DNA of 17,303 nucleotides from a bacterium (lineage in GTDB: Bacteria > Bacteroidota > Bacteroidia > Bacteroidales > Bacteroidaceae). This document shows, one piece after another, positions 1 through 7,004 of this stretch (position 1 is the first letter of the stretch; each line of letters begins with the position of its first letter). A program made the translations under genes and the position numbers. Where the stretch lies: assembly GCA_004559785.1 (NCBI GenBank), contig SFXD01000048.1, positions 1-17,303 on the forward strand, in the 5' to 3' direction. The notes below the pieces were generated by a model. It was not told the origin of the DNA and searched no databases. It saw only the letters and a list, made by a program, of their open reading frames with translations.

Positions 1-38
1 AGATGGGCGGCTATGAGGCTGACGAGGAAATTGACTAA
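1..38 (+). CDS. C-terminal tail of an unidentified upstream gene (partial)
   Basis: Reading from base 3, an open frame enters from the left edge and ends with TAA at 36-38. The visible tail is MGGYEADEEID, an acidic, soluble-looking C-terminus. A second frame (from base 1) stays open to TGA at 58-60, but its peptide is basic and less protein-like. Too little is visible to name a family. The 125 bp up to the next gene hold only a weak CCCC-AAA-GGGG hairpin at 88-98 and no clear terminator, so read-through into the next gene is possible. Confidence 0.4.
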   Translation, partial: MGGYEADEEID

Positions 39-163
39 TTCAACTTTCTCAAGTGCTTGATGACCGTAAACAATGGTTCAAGGTCCTCCCCAAAGGGGCG
101 CAGCATACTTTCTTTTGATACCCAATCCATTTGAACTTGCGAAACAATTACGAATCTTATTAC

Positions 164-1057
164 ATGGACAATAACATCAGTTACATACAACGGAAATACA
201 TAGAGTTGCCTGTCAGGGAGAGTTCGAAATTGACGGAATTCCTCATGAAGCAGATGTCCGGCGTAAGCAGGAACCACGTAAAGGACCTGCTGAGGGGACG
301 TGCCGTGACGGTGGACAGGCAGCTCGTGACGCAATACGACCATGTGCTCTCGCCAGGCCAGATGGTGCGCATTACCCGCCACAAGCGCAGCACGGAGCTG
401 GTTAACAAATACGTAAAAATCATTTACGAGGACAAGGATGTCGTGGTTATCGAGAAGGCCCCCGGCATACTAAGCATGGCAAACGCCCCGGGGCAATATT
501 GCATCAAGCAGATACTGGACGAGTATTTCCTGAGGAGACATTTCAAGTGCAAGGCACACGTGGTGCACAGGCTCGACAAGGAAACGAGCGGGTTGATGAT
601 ATTCGCCAAGTCGATAGACGTAAAGCTTGCTTTGGAAAACAACTGGCACGACATCGTATACGACAGGCGCTATGTAGCGGTGCTTTGCGGCTCCATGCCA
701 CAGGAAGGAGGTACCGTACATTCATGGCTGAAGGACAACAAGTCGTATGTGACGTATAGCAGCCCTACCGACAACGGAGGCAAGGAAGCTATCACCCACT
801 ATAGAAGGCTGAATGCCAACGAAGAATTCACCCTGGCAGAGATGAAACTCGAGACGGGAAGGAAAAACCAGATTCGCGTACACATGTCCGACTTGGGCTT
901 CCCCGTTGCCGGCGACCAGAAATACGGGGCAAGCCGCAACCCCATCGGACGCCTTGCCCTGCACGCATATAGGTTGCACTTCTATCACCCTGTAAGCGGC
1001 GAGCAGATGAAGTTCGAGACAGCCTTTCCTACCCCATTTCTAAATTTATTTAAATAA
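164..1057 (+). CDS. RluA-family rRNA pseudouridine synthase with S4 domain
   Basis: Predicted to isomerise uridine to pseudouridine in rRNA, in the cytoplasm. From the ATG at 164 the protein has 297 residues, usual for the RluC/RluD branch. An S4-like RNA-binding segment lies at about residues 15-60 (SGVSRNHVKDLLRGRAVTVD). The family hallmark VHRLDKETSGLMIFAK carries the catalytic Asp at about residue 138. A later motif, TGRKNQIRVHM followed by GDQKYG, is the conserved C-terminal catalytic-fold signature. The frame can be extended to a TTG at 131, but the ATG at 164 begins a more natural N-terminus; no Shine-Dalgarno is present for either, as is usual in Bacteroidota. The target uridine cannot be read from sequence, so no symbol is given. 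It lies 37 bp before the lipoprotein gene and may be co-transcribed with it. Confidence 0.93.
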   Translation: MDNNISYIQRKYIELPVRESSKLTEFLMKQMSGVSRNHVKDLLRGRAVTVDRQLVTQYDHVLSPGQMVRITRHKRSTELVNKYVKIIYEDKDVVVIEKAPGILSMANAPGQYCIKQILDEYFLRRHFKCKAHVVHRLDKETSGLMIFAKSIDVKLALENNWHDIVYDRRYVAVLCGSMPQEGGTVHSWLKDNKSYVTYSSPTDNGGKEAITHYRRLNANEEFTLAEMKLETGRKNQIRVHMSDLGFPVAGDQKYGASRNPIGRLALHAYRLHFYHPVSGEQMKFETAFPTPFLNLFK

Positions 1058-1094
1058 CTATACTTTAATGTCTTACATTTAATCAATTAAAGTT

Positions 1095-1727
1095 ATGAAT
1101 AAGTATTTCAATCTAACCATTCTATCCATCTTTACTCTGTTGCTTACTTCCTGCGGCGTTGGCTCAACCTCTGGCACGCAGAGCAACGCTACGACGAACG
1201 CCCTCAACGCCGGCACTACCGCAGGCAGCCTGCTTGGCAATGTCCTGACCTCCCTGTTGAGCGGAACCACGAAGGCAGAATCCCTCGTCGGTACATGGAC
1301 GTATTCCGCACCGAAGGTAGTCTTCGAGAGCGAGAACGTTCTTGCCAAGATTGGCAGCACGGTGGCAAGCTCAAAGATAGAGTCTACCCTCGAAAGCCAA
1401 TTGAAGAAGGTAGGATTCACCGCAGGTGCCACAAAGATGACATTCAACAGCGACAATACCTGCTCTCTGAACGTGGGCGGAAAGGATTGGGCAGGCACAT
1501 ACCAGTTTGACGCATCGACCAAGACGATGACCGTAACCGGAGCCTTCGGCGTTGGGACGATGAAGTGCACGGCCAACGTCAGCGGCAACTCCCTCTACAT
1601 GCTGTTCGATGCAGATGCCATCCTCAAGCTTGCCACGAACCTCACGTCGAATACGTCTTCAAGCTCGATTTCAACCATCCTGAAGTCCTACAACGGACTT
1701 AAATTGGGCTGGACGATGACCAAGTAG
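1095..1727 (+). CDS. DUF4923-like small lipoprotein
   Basis: A 210-residue exported protein. The N-terminus MNKYFNLTILSIFTLLLTSC is a lipoprotein signal peptide with the lipobox LTSC and the acylated Cys at residue 20. After a Ser/Thr/Ala/Gly-rich linker (residues 21-60) comes SLVGTWTYSAPKVVF, then a beta-rich domain with KMTFNSDNTCSLNVGGKDWAGTYQFD and a GTMKCTANVSGNSLYMLFD strand. This pattern (GTW start, NSDNT core, TYQFD, C-terminal helix) matches my memory of the Bacteroidales DUF4923 family, whose function is unknown; the lipocalin-like reading is inference. The protein is anchored in the envelope, with leaflet and membrane not decidable. It ends 113 bp before pheT, which has its own promoter, so it belongs to the upstream unit or is monocistronic. 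Confidence 0.8.
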   Translation: MNKYFNLTILSIFTLLLTSCGVGSTSGTQSNATTNALNAGTTAGSLLGNVLTSLLSGTTKAESLVGTWTYSAPKVVFESENVLAKIGSTVASSKIESTLESQLKKVGFTAGATKMTFNSDNTCSLNVGGKDWAGTYQFDASTKTMTVTGAFGVGTMKCTANVSGNSLYMLFDADAILKLATNLTSNTSSSSISTILKSYNGLKLGWTMTK

Positions 1728-1745
1728 CAAATAGGTGCTCATTTT

Positions 1746-1777
1746 TTTGTCCATCTACGGATATTGTTGTAAATTTG
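1746..1777 (+). promoter_or_regulatory. Bacteroidota-type promoter for pheT
   Basis: The -33 element TTTG (1746-1749) and the -7 element TAAATTTG (1770-1777, perfect for TAnnTTTG) are separated by exactly 20 bp. The start point would be near 1784, giving a leader of about 57 nt before the pheT ATG at 1841. The T-run that supplies the -33 box directly follows a weak 4-bp AGCA/TGCT hairpin at 1726-1739 at the end of the previous gene. Confidence 0.7.
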
Positions 1778-1840
1778 CATTTGGTTTTATATTAATTGCC
1801 ACATATCCCGTGGCGCAACGACACATTAAACAAATTACAA

Positions 1841-4348
1841 ATGAACATTTCATACAAGTGGCTTCTCGAATACGTAGACACCAACCTCACCGCGCATGAG
1901 ATAGCCGATGCCCTGACGAGCATCGGGCTTGAGGTGGGTGGCGTAGAAGAGGTGCAGAGCATAAGGGGAGGTCTCGAAGGACTCTGGACGGGACATGTAT
2001 TGACGTGTGAGGCACACCCCAACAGCGACCACATGCACGTCTGTACCGTGGATGTCGGGCAAGGCGACCCCATTCAGATAGTTTGCGGTGCACCCAACGT
2101 AGAGGCAGGGCAAAAGGTAGTGGTGGCAGTCATTGGCACCAAGCTGTATGACGGAGACGAGTGCTTCACCATCAAGCGCAGCAAGCTGCGTGGCGTTGAG
2201 AGTTGCGGAATGATTTGCGCCGAGGACGAGATTGGCATAGGCTCCGACCACAGCGGAATCATCGTGCTGCCCGAGGACACCCCTGTGGGTATGCCGGCAG
2301 CAAGGTACTACAATGTCGAAAGCGACTACCTCATAGAGGTAGACATCACCCCCAACAGGGCGGATGCATGCAGCCATTACGGCGTTGCAAGGGACCTGTA
2401 TGCATGGCTCGTGCAGAATGGGCATGAGACATCGCTCCACCGTCCCGGCTGCGAGGAGTTTTCCGTAGACGACGAAAGCCTCACCATCCCTGTCGAGGTA
2501 CGTGATGCTGGGGCATGCCCGCGCTATTGCGCCGTGACGCTCACGGGTTGCAAGATAGGAGAAAGCCCCGAATGGCTCCAGAAAAGGCTGCGCACGATAG
2601 GCCTGCGCCCCATCAACAACATCGTGGACGTCACCAACTATATAATGATGGCATACGGACAGCCCCTGCATTGTTTCGATGCGGACATGATAAAGGGAGG
2701 CAAGGTAGTGGTACGCACCATGCCAGAGGGCACCCCCTTCGTCACGCTCGACGGTGCGGAGCACAAGCTGTCTGCCAACGACCTTGTCATCTGCAACGAG
2801 GAAGAGCCCATGTGCATAGCAGGCGTGATCGGAGGCAAGGGCAGCGGAACATACGACTCCACGGTCAACGTCCTGCTGGAGAGTGCCTATTTCAACCCGA
2901 CCTACATCCGCAAGAGTGCCCGCAGGTACGGCTTGGGGACAGACGCAAGCTTCAGGTTCGAGCGAGGCGTCGACCCCAACGGTCAAGTTTATGCCTTGAA
3001 GCAGGCTGCCATATTGGCAAGGCAACTTGCAGGAGCCAAGGTCAGCATGCAGGTAGTTGACATATACCCTACTCCACTACAGGACTTCAAGGTCGAGGTC
3101 TCCTATGAATATATCGACCGCTTGATAGGCAAGCACATACCCAGCCAGACGGTAAGGAGCATAGTGGAGAGCCTTGAGATGAAGGTCGAAGGCAGTACGC
3201 CCGACGGGCTTAGCCTCTCCGTGCCTGCCTACCGCGTGGACGTTCAGCGCCCGTGCGACGTGGTGGAAGACATACTGCGCATCTATGGCTACAACAATGT
3301 CGAGATACCCACCACGCTGAAGAGCTCGCTTTCCGTGAAGGGCGAAACCGACCGCAGCAACAAATTGCAGAACATCGTCGGCGAGCAGCTCGTAGGCGAA
3401 GGGTTCAACGAGATACTGAACAACAGCCTTCAGAAAGGTGCCTACTACGACGGCCTGCGGAGCTTGAAATCAGAGAACCTCGTCAAGCTCATCAATCCAC
3501 TCAGCCAAGACCTCAACTCGCTTCGGCAGACATTGCTGTTCGGGGGACTTGAGACCATAGCGCGCAACGTCAGCCACAAGAACGGCAACCTGCGCCTCTT
3601 CGAGTTCGGCAACTGCTATCATTTCCATGCAGAGCGCAAATGCCCCGACATCATACCTGGAGTGAGCAGCAGCAGGGACCCACAGGTCATCAAGCACACG
3701 CTCGACGCCTACAGCGAGGAAAGCCACCTTGCCCTGTGGCTCACAGGCAAGAGGGTATGCGGATGCTGGGCACACTGCGACGAGGACAGCTCGTTTGCCG
3801 AACTCAAGGCATACGTCCTCAACATCTTCACCAGGCTAGGCGTGCCCTTCGGATTGCTCGTCTTTGCCAAGGGTGACGGCGACCTCTACGAGAAGAGCCT
3901 CGTAATACGGAACAGAGGAGGCAAGACCTTGGCAGAACTGGGCATAATATGCTGCAAGACGCTCAGGAAGTTCGGCATCGAAGATCCCGTATATTATGCA
4001 GACATCGTATGGAAGCAGGTACTCAAGGCTTGCAAGGGGCAGAACGTGAAGTACAGCGAAATCAGCAAGTACCCGGCTGTCAGCCGCGACCTTGCCTTGC
4101 TCCTGGACGTTGGCGTGGAATTCTCGGAAATTGAGAGGATTGCATACCAGACGGAGAAGAAACTCCTGCGCGAAGTGCGCCTGTTCGACGTTTACGAAGG
4201 CAAGAACCTGCCCGATGGAAAAAAGTCGTACGCCGTAAACTTTATCTTGCAGGACAACGAGAAAACCTTGAACGACAAGCAGATAGATACCATCATGAAC
4301 AAGTTGATACACCAACTGACTACACAGTTGGATGCAGAACTGAGATAG
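1841..4348 (+). CDS. pheT: Phenylalanine--tRNA ligase beta subunit
   Basis: Beta subunit of the (alpha-beta)2 enzyme that charges tRNA-Phe. It has 835 residues, close to the usual 800-820 plus small insertions. Order: N-terminal MNISYKWLLEYV; an EMAP/OB-type tRNA-binding domain at about 40-150 (GHVLTCEAHPNSDHMHVCTVDVG, VCGAPNV); a B3/B4 editing domain at about 215-400 (PRYCAVTLTG, INNIVDVTNYIM, HCFDADMI, FRFERGVDP); a B5 domain at about 410-490; the catalytic-like core at about 500-710; and an FDX-ACB anticodon-binding domain at about 735-835 (YPAVSRDLALLLD through LPDGKKSYAVNFILQDNEKTL). The ATG at 1841 is chosen because the family begins MNISYKWL; the frame upstream to a TTG at 1796 is unconserved leader. 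pheS is not in the window, so the subunits are unlinked here. A 45-bp gap leads to the yebC-like gene. Confidence 0.98.
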   Translation: MNISYKWLLEYVDTNLTAHEIADALTSIGLEVGGVEEVQSIRGGLEGLWTGHVLTCEAHPNSDHMHVCTVDVGQGDPIQIVCGAPNVEAGQKVVVAVIGTKLYDGDECFTIKRSKLRGVESCGMICAEDEIGIGSDHSGIIVLPEDTPVGMPAARYYNVESDYLIEVDITPNRADACSHYGVARDLYAWLVQNGHETSLHRPGCEEFSVDDESLTIPVEVRDAGACPRYCAVTLTGCKIGESPEWLQKRLRTIGLRPINNIVDVTNYIMMAYGQPLHCFDADMIKGGKVVVRTMPEGTPFVTLDGAEHKLSANDLVICNEEEPMCIAGVIGGKGSGTYDSTVNVLLESAYFNPTYIRKSARRYGLGTDASFRFERGVDPNGQVYALKQAAILARQLAGAKVSMQVVDIYPTPLQDFKVEVSYEYIDRLIGKHIPSQTVRSIVESLEMKVEGSTPDGLSLSVPAYRVDVQRPCDVVEDILRIYGYNNVEIPTTLKSSLSVKGETDRSNKLQNIVGEQLVGEGFNEILNNSLQKGAYYDGLRSLKSENLVKLINPLSQDLNSLRQTLLFGGLETIARNVSHKNGNLRLFEFGNCYHFHAERKCPDIIPGVSSSRDPQVIKHTLDAYSEESHLALWLTGKRVCGCWAHCDEDSSFAELKAYVLNIFTRLGVPFGLLVFAKGDGDLYEKSLVIRNRGGKTLAELGIICCKTLRKFGIEDPVYYADIVWKQVLKACKGQNVKYSEISKYPAVSRDLALLLDVGVEFSEIERIAYQTEKKLLREVRLFDVYEGKNLPDGKKSYAVNFILQDNEKTLNDKQIDTIMNKLIHQLTTQLDAELR

Positions 4349-4393
4349 GGCATGTTTTTCGTATCGAAAGTATAAATTTTAACATATAAACCA

Positions 4394-5125
4394 ATGGGAA
4401 GAGCATTTGAATATCGTAAGGCTACGAAACTGAAGAGATGGGGACACATGGCAAAAACCTTCACCCGACTTGGCAAGCAAATTGCCATCGCCGTAAAGGC
4501 TGCAGGACCAGAACCCGAAAACAATCCCGCGTTGCGCTCCGTGATAGCTGTATGCAAGCGTGAGAACATGCCCAAGGACAACATCGAGCGCGCAATAAAG
4601 AATGCAATGGGAAAAGACCAGAGCGACTACAAGAGCGTGACGTACGAAGGATACGGCCCACACGGCGTGGCTGTGTTCGTAGACACGCTCACGGACAACA
4701 CCACCCGTACCGTCGCCGACGTGAGGAGCGTCTTCAACAAATTCAACGGCAACATGGGCACCACCGGCTCGCTGGCTTTCCTCTTCGACCACAAGTGCGT
4801 GTTCACCTTCCGCAAGAAGGCGGACATGGACATGGACGACTTCATCCTCGAGATGATCGACTGCGGAGTAGAGGAAGACTGGGAAGAGGACGAGGAGGAA
4901 GGCACGATCACCATCTACGGCGAACCTACGGGGTACAACGCCATACAGAAGAAACTGGAAGCCGACGGCTTCGAAGACGTGGGCGGAGAGTTTACCTACA
5001 TCCCCAACGACCTCAAGGACGTTACGCCAGAGCAGCGTGAGACCATCAACAAGATGATAGAGAAGCTTGAGGAGTTCGATGACGTGCAGACAGTATATAC
5101 CAACATGAAGCCCGAGGAAGATTGA
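4394..5125 (+). CDS. YebC/PmpR-family protein
   Basis: A 243-residue member of the YebC/PmpR family (former UPF0082), annotated as transcriptional regulators. Some members have more recently been reported to act in translation of proline-rich stretches; which role applies here is open. Visible hallmarks: MGRAFEYRKATKLKRWGHMAKTF at the N-terminus in place of the classical MAGHSKW start, the helical segment MPKDNIERAIKNAMG at about 57-71, YEGYGPHGVAVFVDTLTDN at about 84-102, and FNKFNGNMGTTGSLAFLF at about 113-130. A strongly acidic loop EEDWEEDEEEG follows at about 158-168, then the C-terminal domain. It lies 45 bp after pheT. No good promoter is visible in the gap (TAAATTTT at 4373-4380 is one base off the -7 consensus and lacks a -33 box), so co-transcription with pheT is likely. 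Confidence 0.95.
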   Translation: MGRAFEYRKATKLKRWGHMAKTFTRLGKQIAIAVKAAGPEPENNPALRSVIAVCKRENMPKDNIERAIKNAMGKDQSDYKSVTYEGYGPHGVAVFVDTLTDNTTRTVADVRSVFNKFNGNMGTTGSLAFLFDHKCVFTFRKKADMDMDDFILEMIDCGVEEDWEEDEEEGTITIYGEPTGYNAIQKKLEADGFEDVGGEFTYIPNDLKDVTPEQRETINKMIEKLEEFDDVQTVYTNMKPEED

Positions 5126-5155
5126 TTCCTCCTCATCAGTAATTACCGACATTCA

Positions 5156-5197
5156 AAGTATAAGTGGCTGAAAGATTCCTTGAAGCCACTTATACTT
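5156..5197. terminator. Perfect 14-bp hairpin between yebC-like gene and TSCPD gene
   Basis: Left arm 5156-5169 (AAGTATAAGTGGCT) and right arm 5184-5197 are perfect reverse complements, with a 14-nt loop that can add a further 3-bp AAG/CTT stem. The plus-strand sequence after the stem is T-rich but interrupted (TTGTATCTATTTATT) rather than a clean T-run. The symmetry would also let it work in the other direction. It starts 30 bp after the yebC-like stop. A terminator or attenuating/processing hairpin is the likeliest role. It means the TSCPD gene either needs read-through or its own promoter, for which only a one-off -7 match (TATACTTG, 5191-5198, inside the right arm) is visible. Confidence 0.6.
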
Positions 5198-5227
5198 GTA
5201 TCTATTTATTCATCACTACTTACCCGT

Positions 5228-5512
5228 ATGAATCAAAGTTGCAAATCTGTCAATACCGGCGAGAAGCAGGTGCTGTACAAGACCAAGGGCACATGCAGCC
5301 AGTACATAGACGTCGCCCTCAAGGATGGCAGGATTACGAGATGCTGCATCCATAGAGGTTGCATGGGCAATACCCAGGGACTATCGTCGCTTGTGGTGGG
5401 CATGAAGGCTGAGGATGTCATAGCAAGGCTGAATGGCATACAGTGTGGCATGAGAGGTACTTTTTGTCCCGACCAGCTGTGTAGGGCGATAGAGGAAGCG
5501 TCCAAGCTATAG
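5228..5512 (+). CDS. TSCPD domain-containing small protein
   Basis: A 94-residue cysteine-rich protein matching the stand-alone TSCPD family (TIGR03905-like). The TSCPD domain is otherwise found at the C-terminus of B12-dependent ribonucleotide reductases. Visible pattern: YKTKGTCSQYIDVAL at 17-31, RCCIHRGCMGNTQGLSSLVVGM at about 38-59, ADVI-type helix, then GIQCGMRGTFCPDQLCRAIEE at 70-90. The name-giving TSCPD is TFCPD here, with the Cys kept. Conserved cysteines (23, 39, 40, 45, 73, 80) suggest metal binding, but no ligand set is proven. The ATG at 5228 is chosen over an upstream in-frame TTG at 5180 because the latter lies inside the 14-bp hairpin and the extension is unlike the family. 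Function unknown. Confidence 0.88.
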   Translation: MNQSCKSVNTGEKQVLYKTKGTCSQYIDVALKDGRITRCCIHRGCMGNTQGLSSLVVGMKAEDVIARLNGIQCGMRGTFCPDQLCRAIEEASKL

Positions 5513-5541
5513 CCTGCCTTTCCGTTCTTCAAATACTCCGA

Positions 5542-5584
5542 GCGTGTTTCAGCCAAACAGGGCCCGTGTTTTGCTTAAACACGC
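5542..5584. repeat. Four-arm inverted repeat with mutually exclusive pairings
   Basis: Arm 1 GCGTGTTT (5542-5549), arm 2 AAACA (5555-5559), arm 3 CGTGTTT (5565-5571) and arm 4 AAACACGC (5577-5584). Arms 3 and 4 form a perfect 7-bp hairpin with loop TGCTT. Arms 1 and 2 form a 5-bp hairpin with loop CAGCC. Arms 1 and 4 can instead pair over 8 bp, and arms 2 and 3 over 5 bp around the palindrome GGGCCC (5560-5565). Confidence 0.6.
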
Positions 5585-5653
5585 CGAGAGTTATGGGAAG
5601 TCCTCTCCCCCTGTCGTAAGGTGAGGAGGGGGCAAAACGACCGTTTCCCATCA

Positions 5654-5672
5654 TTGGTTTTACGAAAACCAA
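5654..5672. repeat. Perfect 8-bp hairpin with 3-nt loop
   Basis: TTGGTTTT (5654-5661) and AAAACCAA (5665-5672) flank the loop ACG. It is fully complementary and immediately follows the closing arm of the larger ATGGGAA/TTCCCAT structure. Confidence 0.55.
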
Positions 5673-5754
5673 GATACGACGGGTTAGGGACCGAACTGCC
5701 ACGGGGGGTACGTCCTATTGGCCTTATTTTTTTTTGAATGGGATATACCCATGT

Positions 5755-5780
5755 AAAAAAGAGGGAGGCAAGTGCCCTCT
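5755..5780 (-). terminator. Rho-independent terminator of the LRR lipoprotein gene
   Basis: Read on the minus strand, AGAGGG (5775-5780) and CCCTCT (5760-5765) form a 6-bp stem over a 9-nt loop. An inner GGCA/TGCC pairing is also possible. A T-run follows at 5760-5755. It lies about 50 bp after the minus-strand stop codon at 5830. Confidence 0.75.
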
Positions 5781-5829
5781 GTGCTTGGCATATACCTCCA
5801 ACCCTATTGTCTTGCCTGTATTGGGGCGG

Positions 5830-6711
5830 TTACTTCTTCTTCCAGAAACCCTCTCCCGTATAGTGTGCGCTCTTGCTGAGAGGCTCGATGCTGCCAAACT
5901 TCGACCATTCTGGGTCAGCCTTGAACTTGGCAAGGAATGCGTCCGGCACATACAGGGTGCATGATGCCGAGGGATTGCAATTCTTGGGCATCTCGTAGTA
6001 CTCGGTACTCAGGAGGTACACTTTCTTCAGCTTGGTGCATGTTTCAAGCATACCGAACATACGGTTCTTGAAGTCGTTGGGGATGGAAACCTCCTCCAAT
6101 GCGTTGCACCCGACGAAGGCGCCGTCGTCGAGCTTCTTCATCGTGATGGCCATAAGTATGCTCTTCAGGTTGGTGCATCCTTCGAATGCCCCTACCCTGA
6201 TCCACCAGATGTTGTCGCCGAAACGCACAGACGAGAGAGATGTGCACCCCTTGAATGCCTCTACCCCTACCGTATAAGCATCGACGTTAAGTGTCTCAAG
6301 CGACTTGCAGCCCTCGAAGGCATTGTCGTTGATGACGGCTATGGGTCCCTGGAAATGCACTTGCCTGAGGGATGTGCAATTCCTGAAAGCCTTGTTTACG
6401 ATGTGGTTCAGCTTCGGGGCGAACCATATTTCCTTAATGTTCGTATTGCCCTCGAACTCGCTGTCGGCAATGTACAGGATGTCCTTACCAAACCCAAGTT
6501 TTTCCTCCGTTGGCTGGTACTTCTCTGCCCTGTGCCTTGGCGTGTAGAAGAAGATGTCCTTCACGTCCACCTTCTCCGCCTCCTTGGCCTTTACGTTTAC
6601 CTTGGCTTCGCCGTTTGTCTCCTTGCCGCCGCCCTGGCTGCAAGACGTTGCGGAGATGGCAAGGATGGTGCTCATTGCCACAACGCCCGCAAATCTAAAT
6701 GTCTTTTTCAT
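5830..6711 (-). CDS. BspA-type leucine-rich-repeat lipoprotein
   Basis: A 293-residue envelope protein. Residues 1-24 (MKKTFRFAGVVAMSTILAIS then ATSC) form a lipoprotein signal peptide with acylated Cys24. A Gly-rich and then Lys/Glu-rich charged linker follows (25-52). Residues about 76-240 are LRR_5 (BspA/Treponema pallidum type) repeats with the recurring pattern AFxGCxSLxxVxF, e.g. KAFRNCTSLRQVHF (107-120), NAFEGCKSLETLNV (130-143), EAFKGCTSLSSVRF (151-164), GAFEGCTNLKSIL (174-186) and GAFVGCNALEEVSI (197-210). The end, CTLYVPDAFLAKFKADPEWSKFGSIEPL, is the usual capping strand of these proteins. BspA-type repeats are known for adhesion and host binding in oral and gut bacteria; the ligand here is unknown. 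It stands alone, convergent with the TSCPD gene and divergent from the ABC-F gene, with its own terminator and a -7 box. Confidence 0.9.
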   Translation of the reverse strand: MKKTFRFAGVVAMSTILAISATSCSQGGGKETNGEAKVNVKAKEAEKVDVKDIFFYTPRHRAEKYQPTEEKLGFGKDILYIADSEFEGNTNIKEIWFAPKLNHIVNKAFRNCTSLRQVHFQGPIAVINDNAFEGCKSLETLNVDAYTVGVEAFKGCTSLSSVRFGDNIWWIRVGAFEGCTNLKSILMAITMKKLDDGAFVGCNALEEVSIPNDFKNRMFGMLETCTKLKKVYLLSTEYYEMPKNCNPSASCTLYVPDAFLAKFKADPEWSKFGSIEPLSKSAHYTGEGFWKKK

Positions 6712-6835
6712 TCCAAAAAATCTTTAAAGTATGTAATACGTAGGTATGTCTGTTACACGCATACAGCCTTGTGAATGTACGCCCCCAAGGCACGAACGTG
6801 CCCGTACGGCGCACGACAAAGCCTGTACACCATGG

Positions 6836-6843
6836 CAAAGATA
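6836..6843 (-). promoter_or_regulatory. Candidate -7 box for the LRR lipoprotein gene
   Basis: On the minus strand this reads TATCTTTG, a perfect TAnnTTTG. No TTTG/TTG lies at the usual 19-21 bp upstream; the nearest candidates are 14 and 24 bp away. The promoter is therefore weaker or activator-dependent. The predicted leader to the ATG at 6711 is about 115-120 nt. Confidence 0.45.
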
Positions 6844-6943
6844 TGGAAAATGTAGCACAAAGAGGCACAATAAATGTTATTTTTTATCGGAAATAGTCGA
6901 AATTTATGTAACATTGGCCTTTGGCAGGCGGTACTCTCGCTCG

Positions 6944-6970
6944 GAAATACCCAAAAGCATTTGGTATTTC
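6944..6970. promoter_or_regulatory. Operator-like palindrome over the ABC-F -33 box
   Basis: GAAATACC (6944-6951) and GGTATTTC (6963-6970) are perfect inverted repeats. Allowing one bulged C, the symmetry continues inward through AAA (6953-6955) and TTT (6960-6962) to a 4-nt centre AGCA. The right half contains the TTTG -33 element (6960-6963). The hexamer CGCTCG occurs just outside both sides as a direct repeat (6938-6943, and 6970-6975). Confidence 0.5.
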
Positions 6971-6991
6971 GCTCGCTTATTCGTACCTTTG
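6960..6991 (+). promoter_or_regulatory. Bacteroidota-type promoter for the ABC-F gene
   Basis: TTTG (6960-6963) and TACCTTTG (6984-6991, perfect TAnnTTTG) are separated by exactly 20 bp. Transcription would start near 6998, leaving about 137 nt of leader before the ATG at 7135. Confidence 0.7.
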
Positions 6992-7004
6992 CATAAAAAT
7001 TGCG

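Larger units (their letters stand above)
5513..5829. other. Gene-free, highly structured intergenic region
   Basis: This 317-bp stretch lies between two convergent genes and has no convincing ORF. It contains, in order: a four-arm GTGTTT/AAACA cluster (5542-5584); a long-range inverted repeat ATGGGAA (5593-5599) with TTCCCAT (5645-5651) enclosing CCCCCT (5607-5612) and AGGGGG (5627-5632); a perfect 8-bp hairpin with a 3-nt loop (5654-5672); a T9 run on the plus strand (5727-5735) preceded by a weak bulged stem TAGGGAC/GTCCTA; a 5-bp hairpin ATGGG-ATATA-CCCAT (5738-5752); and the minus-strand terminator (5755-5780). It could be stacked terminators, a small RNA, a REP/MITE-like element, or a mixture. 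Confidence 0.6.

Noticed and set aside
88..98. CCCC-AAA-GGGG hairpin before the pseudouridine synthase gene
   Set aside because: It has only four pairs, no T-run directly after it and no second supporting signal.
1726..1748. Terminator after the DUF4923-like gene
   Set aside because: AGCA/TGCT followed by T7 has only a 4-bp stem, and the T-run doubles as the -33 region of the pheT promoter. It is too weak to call.
1850..3025. 391-residue minus-strand ORF opposite pheT
   Set aside because: It is a shadow of pheT. Its composition (runs of His, Val and Tyr) is typical of antisense translation.
5180..5227. N-terminal extension of the TSCPD protein from a TTG at 5180
   Set aside because: The extension is encoded by the hairpin itself and does not resemble the family, whose members are about 80-95 residues.
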